Assembly (NCBI GenBank): GCA_946480485.1
Contig: CAMLJW010000176.1
Location: 1 to 9,823 of the forward strand
Length of the DNA stretch: 9,823 nucleotides
Direction of reading: 5' to 3'
Source of the DNA: an uncultured Streptomyces sp.
GTDB taxonomy: Bacteria; Actinomycetota; Actinomycetes; Streptomycetales; Streptomycetaceae
Below are positions 1 through 9,823 of the stretch, piece by piece. Position numbers and translations under genes: made by a program. The first letter of the stretch is position 1. Every line of letters starts with the position of its first letter. The notes beneath the pieces are model-generated. The model saw nothing but the letters and a program-made list of their open reading frames with translations, was not told the DNA's origin and did not search any database.

Positions 1-60
1 TCAGACGGGCTCAGACGGGCTCAGACGGGCTCAGACGGGCTCAGACGGGCTCAGCGGGGT
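1..60. repeat. 10-bp tandem repeat array, left edge
   Basis: Five perfect head-to-tail copies of TCAGACGGGC fill 1-50. A degenerate sixth copy (TCAGCGGGGT) fills 51-60. The array begins at base 1, so it probably continues to the left. The unit is not a multiple of three and its complement carries a TGA in every copy, so it puts stops in all three minus-strand frames. There are no spacers, so it is not a CRISPR. It lies downstream of the isoprenoid gene's stop codon. A variable-number tandem repeat is the simplest reading; the function is unknown. Confidence 0.95.
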
Positions 61-192
61 CCGCGGCTTCAGGATCCGGCCGCGGACGTCCTCGACGGGC
101 AGTGGATCGAGGCGCCGGCCGTCCGGTCCACGGCCTGGCGCCCAGTCGGCTCGCGTTCGCAGCCCGCACCGACGACCGCCGCCGCCGCGACG

Positions 193-1173
193 TCACTTCG
201 CCCGGTGGAGGAGCAGCTGTGCCGACTCCTCCACCAGGCGGCTCAGCACGGGCCCATAGTTTCCGTCGTCACCCAGTTCGCTCAGGATGCGCCGAGCTTC
301 CTCGCGAAAGCTGTTCAGATCCTCATGGAACCGATGAAGAACGGAAGGCGCGAGAAGTGTCTTCGTGAGTTCTGAGCGTGCCCTTTCGCAACTCCTTGAG
401 GCGGCGTGCAGGTTCAGTACTTCCTCCTTGGCGTGCGGAGACGCTTCCTCGATGGCACATGCGAGCAGGAACGTGACTGTGCCGTTCCGTAGATCCTCGT
501 TGCGGCCGGAAAGGATATCTTCCTGGTCGTTGAACATCTGCCACAGGATTCCGAAGACACAGCCGAACTCGCGCCACAGCTCTATTCGTTCACTTGCGGC
601 GCCGGCTAATATCGCACCCATCGCCGTGATCATGCCGAAGGGCGCGCCGGACTTGCCGCGGTATGTCGTGACCACCGAGTTCCGGCTGGCGTGGTCGGTG
701 TCTGGGCGCAGGTCGCTCAGTTGCCCTTCGGTGCCGACGATCCAGCACCTCACGAGCTCGGCCGTCAGGGCGTTGTGCACGGACTCGGGAACCTGCTGTG
801 CCTGAATGATGTGAAGGGGAAGCGCGTTTCCGCTGATGATGGCTGCGGCCAGTGCCTCGCTCTCGCCGAGTTCACCGGAAACGCTCGTACCCTGCCCATC
901 GGCCAGGTCGTCGAGATAGCACGCGGAAGTCCAGCACAGCACATGCACCACAGACAGCGGAACGGCAGGTCTGGGGTTTCCCGTCTCGATGCCGTGCACC
1001 AGGAGCGGCAGAACCTGCAGGGGATACTTGAATTTCTGATGCCGCAGGAGTTTGGTGACTGCGTTCCTGACCGCGTCGGAGGACGGGCCGAGCCGTTCGA
1101 TACCGGCTCGCATCTCCTTGTCGATCTCCGAGGAGAACTGTCTGTGCAGGTCCAGATACGAGGTGGAAGTCAC
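193..1173 (-). CDS. Polyprenyl-synthetase-family protein (isoprenyl diphosphate or noncanonical terpene synthase)
   Basis: The 326-residue product shows the class I isoprenoid synthase pattern. DDLAD at 88-92 is the first Asp-rich motif, GQLSDL (150-155) matches the conserved GQxxD element, YRGKSG (171-176) supplies the usual Lys, and NDQED at 215-219 is the second Asp-rich motif. Such enzymes bind Mg-chelated allylic diphosphates in a cytosolic helical bundle. The usual N-terminal GKxxRP diphosphate-binding motif is not recognisable; about residues 46-60 read QKFKYPLQVLPLLVH instead. This leaves chain elongation in doubt and allows a noncanonical terpene synthase or a ComQ-like peptide prenyltransferase. 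Length is normal for the family. The GTG start overlaps the stop of a small upstream ORF (GTGA), and its own Shine-Dalgarno is weak (GAGAG close to the start). Codon use is much less GC3-biased than in the neighbours (AGA, AAA, ATA), and Leu189 is TTA, implying acquisition and possible bldA dependence. Family call is firm; substrate is not. Confidence 0.78.
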   Translation of the reverse strand: MTSTSYLDLHRQFSSEIDKEMRAGIERLGPSSDAVRNAVTKLLRHQKFKYPLQVLPLLVHGIETGNPRPAVPLSVVHVLCWTSACYLDDLADGQGTSVSGELGESEALAAAIISGNALPLHIIQAQQVPESVHNALTAELVRCWIVGTEGQLSDLRPDTDHASRNSVVTTYRGKSGAPFGMITAMGAILAGAASERIELWREFGCVFGILWQMFNDQEDILSGRNEDLRNGTVTFLLACAIEEASPHAKEEVLNLHAASRSCERARSELTKTLLAPSVLHRFHEDLNSFREEARRILSELGDDGNYGPVLSRLVEESAQLLLHRAK

Positions 1174-1268
1174 GGCTCTCGTTTCTCTGCTTCGCGCACC
1201 GATGTGTAGGTAACGATTCGATCACCCTGAATAGCCCTGCATCCAGAGCGATTTCCAGCCTTGGTCAT
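1170..1268 (-). CDS. Possible 32-aa ORF overlapping the isoprenoid synthase start
   Basis: An ATG at 1268, preceded by GAGGAAA, opens a 32-codon frame whose TGA (1172-1170) shares four bases (GTGA) with the GTG start of the polyprenyl-synthetase gene. That arrangement is typical of translational coupling. The peptide starts MTKAGNRSGC and ends VREAEKREP. It has one Cys (residue 10), no Trp, no signal peptide and no membrane segment, and I do not recognise it. The Shine-Dalgarno to ATG distance (about 3 bases) is short, and the frame stays open upstream of the ATG, as GC-rich DNA often does. It could be a leader peptide, a substrate peptide, or chance. Confidence 0.3.
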   Translation of the reverse strand: MTKAGNRSGCRAIQGDRIVTYTSVREAEKREP

Positions 1269-1310
1269 TTTCCTCGTCAGTGACGCCTGCCCCGAGGTGT
1301 GTCGCAGGCA

Positions 1311-1363
1311 TTCAAAACCAACAGGACCGCGGCCGGCCGGCTGAGGAGCCGGCCGGCCGCGGT
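1311..1363 (-). terminator. Rho-independent terminator of the beta-galactosidase gene
   Basis: A perfect 17-bp inverted repeat (arms 1326-1342 and 1347-1363, ACCGCGGCCGGCCGGCT and its complement) surrounds a 4-base loop. It lies 23 bases past the beta-galactosidase stop. Read on the minus strand, it is followed by CCTGTTGGTTTTG, a modest T-rich tract (1311-1325). It should isolate the isoprenoid gene from lacZ transcription, implying that the isoprenoid gene has its own promoter between about 1174 and 1310. I could not assign -35/-10 boxes there with confidence. Confidence 0.85.
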
Positions 1364-1386
1364 CGCCACGACGGGTGGTGTGTCAG

Positions 1387-4617
<3,231 letters not shown>

Positions 4618-4652
4618 CTAGAAGTGCGGCTGCGGCGCCCTACGGCTCAGGG

Positions 4653-4674
4653 CCACCTGGCTCGCGCCAGGTGG
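4653..4674 (-). other. Hairpin in the 5' leader of the transporter-lacZ transcript
   Basis: A perfect 9-bp inverted repeat, CCACCTGGC and GCCAGGTGG, has a 4-base loop (4662-4665). It lies between the predicted promoter (4696-4724) and the binding-protein start codon (4603). No T-tract follows, so it is not a normal terminator. It may stabilise the leader mRNA or bind a protein. Confidence 0.6.
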
Positions 4675-4695
4675 TTCACATGGTCGCGGTGCGGG

Positions 4696-4724
4696 ACGTT
4701 AGCCTTCGGCTAAGGCTTCGGCAA
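4696..4724 (-). promoter_or_regulatory. Predicted promoter of the transporter-lacZ operon with overlapping dyad operator
   Basis: On the minus strand TTGCCG (4724-4719) and TAACGT (4701-4696) are 17 bases apart, a reasonable housekeeping -35/-10 pair. A dyad, TTAGCC-TTC-GGCTAA (4699-4713), covers the inner spacer and overlaps the -10 box, where a repressor would block polymerase. A start near 4689 would give a leader of about 86 bases. The nearby ROK regulator is the natural candidate to bind here, but that is inference. Confidence 0.5.
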
Positions 4725-4757
4725 GGGGTTGGGCGAAGTTCTGTTCGAAGTGTTGTG

Positions 4758-4781
4758 GAATGTTCGGGATACCGGACATTC
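4758..4781. promoter_or_regulatory. Upstream operator-like inverted repeat
   Basis: Arms GAATGTTCGG (4758-4767) and CCGGACATTC (4772-4781) form a 10-bp inverted repeat with one mismatch and a 4-base centre (GATA). It is about 35 bases upstream of the predicted -35 box. The size and symmetry suit a dimeric regulator. Related TTCGAA-type sequence occurs close by at 4744-4749. The cognate protein is unknown. Confidence 0.45.
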
Positions 4782-4878
4782 GGGGGGATGCGGGCCGCCG
4801 CACCAGTGGCCCGCAGCCCACTCTCGGTCGGGCGAAAAGGTGCGCATCGCTTCGTCGACCGGGCCTGGTTGACCGCCG

Positions 4879-4998
4879 GCCGTTACAGCCGCGGAGGATC
4901 ATCCCGCTGCTGTCGGCGGTCGCCTGGCTGCTGACGTCCGGGCCCTTGCCGGGCGCCTCGATCACCATCTGGCCGTTGGCGTTCAACCGCCACCGCTG
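4879..4998 (-). pseudogene. Decayed ricin-type beta-trefoil lectin repeat (CBM13-like)
   Basis: A minus-strand frame reads QRWRLNANGQ, then a segment with GKGPDVSSQATADSSG, and ends MILRGCNG. This parallels the ricin B lectin repeat pattern QxW...NxxG...GKCLDVxxxxTADGTxVxLWxCNG. The Cys-Leu after GK is Gly-Pro here, and the Trp before CNG is Arg, as expected for a decaying or diverged copy. Only one repeat unit is visible, with no start codon or secretion signal. The fragment overlaps the last codons of the ROK gene in another frame. It is probably a leftover of a secreted glycoside hydrolase or lectin gene. Chance similarity cannot be excluded without a profile search. Confidence 0.5.
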
Positions 4999-6239
4999 GA
5001 AGGCGGTGCGGTACGGCTCCTTGCGGGGACGATGCGGCGGTTGGACCTCTGGGTGACCGCCGACAGGGCGCCCTCGAGGGCGAACGTCGCGGCTCCCAGA
5101 CAGACCGGGTCGGTGGGGATGGGGGACAGGACGATCTCGGTGGCGGCGAGTGGCCGCCTGAGGGCGTGCCGGGCCACCGCCTCACGCACCTCGTCGAGCA
5201 GTGGTTCGCCGAGTGTGGCCGCGACCCAGCTGCTGAGCACGACCACTTCGGGGTTGAGCAGATTCACCAGGTCCGCGATGCCGGCGCCGAGGTAGCGGGC
5301 CGTGTCCCGGACCACCTTGACCGCCACCGGGTCCCGCGCGGCGACTCCGCGGGCCAGGGCGTCTATGGTCGCCGTCTGGTCCTCGGGTTGCAGCAGGACA
5401 CTGCGTGGGCTCAGCTCCCGCAGGTTCAGCATGATTCCGGGCGCTCCCACGTACGTCTCCACGCATCCGTGATTGCCGCAGTGGCACAGCCGTCCGTCCA
5501 GTACGAGCGTGGTGTGGCCCCACTCACCCGCGCTGTTGCTGACCCCGCGGTGCAGCCCGCCGCCGAGCGCGAGCCCGGCGCCCACTCCGGTGCCGAGGTT
5601 CACCACCACGGCGTTTTCGCGCCCGCGGGCCGCGCCGAACCAGAGCTCGGCGACCGCGCAGGCGCGCAGTGGATTGTCCAAGTACAGGGGGTAGGCGATG
5701 TGCTCGGAGAGCAGGCCGAGCAGCGGCACGTCGTGCCAGTCCATGTTGGGGGCGTACTCGCAGACGCCTGCCTCCCGGTCCACCTGGCCCGGCACGCTGA
5801 CGCCGACCCCGAGGACACGTGCGCTCTCCATCCCGGCCTGTGCGACCGCCGAGCCGACGGCCGTGGCGACATGTCCGACGATCTGCCCCGGGCGGCTCTC
5901 ACCCGGGTGCATGTCCTCGTCGGCCCGCGCCAGCACGTTCAGCGCCAGGTCGAACAGCTCGACACGTACGTACGTCTCCGCGATGTCGACGCCGATCAAC
6001 GCGCCCCCCGACGCGTTGACGGCCACGAGTCCCCGGGGGCGGCCACCCGCCGAGTCCTCGAACCCGACTTCGGTGAGCATCCCGACGTCGAGCAGCTCGC
6101 CGACCAGGGTGGCGACCGTGGCCAGGCTCAGCCCGGTGGCGGCCGCCAGCTCCTGCCGGGACGTGGGCGACTCGGCGATGATCTGGCGCAGCACCTCATA
6201 GCGGTTCGCGGTGCGTATGTCGCGCGATGTGTGCTTCAC
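4983..6239 (-). CDS. ROK-family transcriptional regulator
   Basis: The 418-residue protein has an N-terminal winged helix-turn-helix (about 13-59) followed by a ROK sugar-kinase-like domain. The phosphate loop GTGVGAG is at 216-222, and the zinc ligands are His242 with Cys252, Cys254 and Cys259 (motif LCHCGNHGC). The kinase motif NDANAA is replaced by NPLRAC (189-194), so the catalytic Asp is Pro and the protein should sense sugar without phosphorylating it. GTG 6239 is preferred because GAGGGGG lies 9 bases upstream. An ATG at 6272 would add 11 residues but has no Shine-Dalgarno and directly follows a stable hairpin. It precedes the transporter-lacZ remnants on the same strand, so it probably controls them and itself. 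The last ~20 residues, including RIVPARSRTAPPSSGGG, look non-native; their codons overlap a lectin relic. Confidence 0.9.
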   Translation of the reverse strand: MKHTSRDIRTANRYEVLRQIIAESPTSRQELAAATGLSLATVATLVGELLDVGMLTEVGFEDSAGGRPRGLVAVNASGGALIGVDIAETYVRVELFDLALNVLARADEDMHPGESRPGQIVGHVATAVGSAVAQAGMESARVLGVGVSVPGQVDREAGVCEYAPNMDWHDVPLLGLLSEHIAYPLYLDNPLRACAVAELWFGAARGRENAVVVNLGTGVGAGLALGGGLHRGVSNSAGEWGHTTLVLDGRLCHCGNHGCVETYVGAPGIMLNLRELSPRSVLLQPEDQTATIDALARGVAARDPVAVKVVRDTARYLGAGIADLVNLLNPEVVVLSSWVAATLGEPLLDEVREAVARHALRRPLAATEIVLSPIPTDPVCLGAATFALEGALSAVTQRSNRRIVPARSRTAPPSSGGG

Positions 6240-6272
6240 CGGGTGTGGCCCCCTCGATCCCTTCAGACCCAT

Positions 6273-6294
6273 GCCGGGGCACGACGGCCCCGGC
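6273..6294 (-). other. GC-rich hairpin before the ROK coding region
   Basis: An 8-bp perfect stem, GCCGGGGC and GCCCCGGC, with a 6-base loop ends directly next to the ATG at 6272. In mRNA it would hide that codon, which favours translation from GTG 6239. A role in attenuation is possible but unsupported. Confidence 0.5.
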
Positions 6295-6302
6295 GGGGCG
6301 CA

Positions 6303-6360
6303 AGGCTATGTCCGGCGCCGGACTTTCGACAAGCGGTTAGGAAAGGGATTATGGAAAGTC
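6303..6360 (-). promoter_or_regulatory. Predicted ROK gene promoter and autoregulatory operator region
   Basis: On the minus strand TTGTCG (6332-6327) and TAGCCT (6308-6303) form a -35/-10 pair with an 18-base spacer. The spacer contains the palindrome GTCCGGCGCCGGAC (6310-6323). Directly upstream of the -35 is CTTTCCTAACCG (6346-6335), which resembles half of the TTAGGAAA/TTTCCTAA operators that I recall for actinobacterial ROK regulators. GACTTTC and GAAAGTC arms at 6354-6360 and 6321-6327 flank the whole. Autoregulation is likely; the exact operator is not proven. Confidence 0.5.
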
Positions 6361-6375
6361 TCCGGGCGCCCGGAG
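6360..6375 (-). terminator. Palindrome after the alditol oxidase gene, possible terminator
   Basis: CTCCGGGCGCCCGGAG is a perfect 16-bp palindrome 45 bases past the alditol oxidase stop. It can fold into a 6-bp stem with a GCGC loop, and the minus-strand sequence after it is ACTTTCC. The T-tract is poor, so it is a weak terminator candidate or alternatively another operator for the ROK promoter next to it. Confidence 0.35.
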
Positions 6376-6420
6376 GGGGAGTCGCTGTGGTGGCGGACCG
6401 TGTGGGCGAGGTGCCGGCTG

Positions 6421-9823
<3,403 letters not shown>

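Noticed and set aside
1..50. CRISPR array
   Set aside because: Units are 10 bp, directly adjacent and without spacers.
34..192. Readthrough extension or extra gene after the isoprenoid synthase stop
   Set aside because: The frame stays open for about 53 codons until a TGA in the tandem repeat, but this is common in GC-rich DNA. There is no start, Shine-Dalgarno or recognisable motif.
1209..1226. Possible operator GGTAACGATTCGATCACC upstream of the isoprenoid gene
   Set aside because: Only the outer GGT/ACC arms pair well; several inner positions mismatch, and it does not resemble a known autoregulatory element.
4699..4986. 95-codon minus-strand open frame ending QNFAQPLAEALAEG
   Set aside because: The end coincides with the predicted promoter and dyad. 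There is no supported start, and its first part is explained by the lectin relic.

Overview
The window looks like chromosomal DNA of a Streptomyces or close relative. It is GC-rich with strong GC bias at third codon positions, and the intact genes resemble streptomycete families: an AldO-type alditol oxidase, a ROK sugar regulator, a GH2 beta-galactosidase, and a sigma-like/zinc-finger/CBM2 membrane protein. There are no rRNA, tRNA, CRISPR or insertion sequence genes that I can see. Family names come from sequence motifs and memory, because no search could be run.

Layout. Positions 1-60 hold a 10-bp tandem array that runs off the left edge. Next, on the minus strand, is an unusual polyprenyl-synthetase-fold gene (193-1173). 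It is less GC-rich than its surroundings, carries an in-frame TTA (bldA-type) codon, and starts with a GTGA overlap to a possible 32-codon ORF. A 17-bp perfect hairpin terminator (1326-1363) separates it from a large minus-strand beta-galactosidase gene (1387-4251).

Upstream of lacZ are the two ends of a sugar ABC transporter operon whose middle is missing. The first ~65 codons of a lipoprotein sugar-binding protein (with a frameshift) are joined directly to the last ~38 codons of a MalG-type permease. The operon promoter, with a dyad overlapping its -10 box, still looks intact, so lacZ may remain expressed without its importer. Further upstream are a decayed ricin-type lectin repeat (about 4879-4998) overlapping the end of a ROK regulator gene (4983-6239), then that regulator's own promoter and operator-like region, then an alditol oxidase gene (6421-7689). 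All of these are on the minus strand.

The right side is on the plus strand. A 523-base spacer without a convincing gene (7690-8212) is followed by the truncated, frameshifted N-terminus of what I recall as a Streptomyces radical SAM protein (8213-8360). An AT-richer leader then precedes a gene that runs off the right edge (8561-9823). That gene encodes a sigma-region-4-like segment, an HxxxCxxC zinc motif, one transmembrane helix, a Ser/Asp-rich linker and the first residues of a CBM2 cellulose-binding domain.

Functionally the window is a sugar-use region (regulator, lost importer, beta-galactosidase, sugar-alcohol oxidase) beside an apparently acquired isoprenoid gene and a candidate polysaccharide-sensing membrane protein. 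Three separate gene relics suggest a segment undergoing deletion and decay, as is common in Streptomyces chromosome arms.
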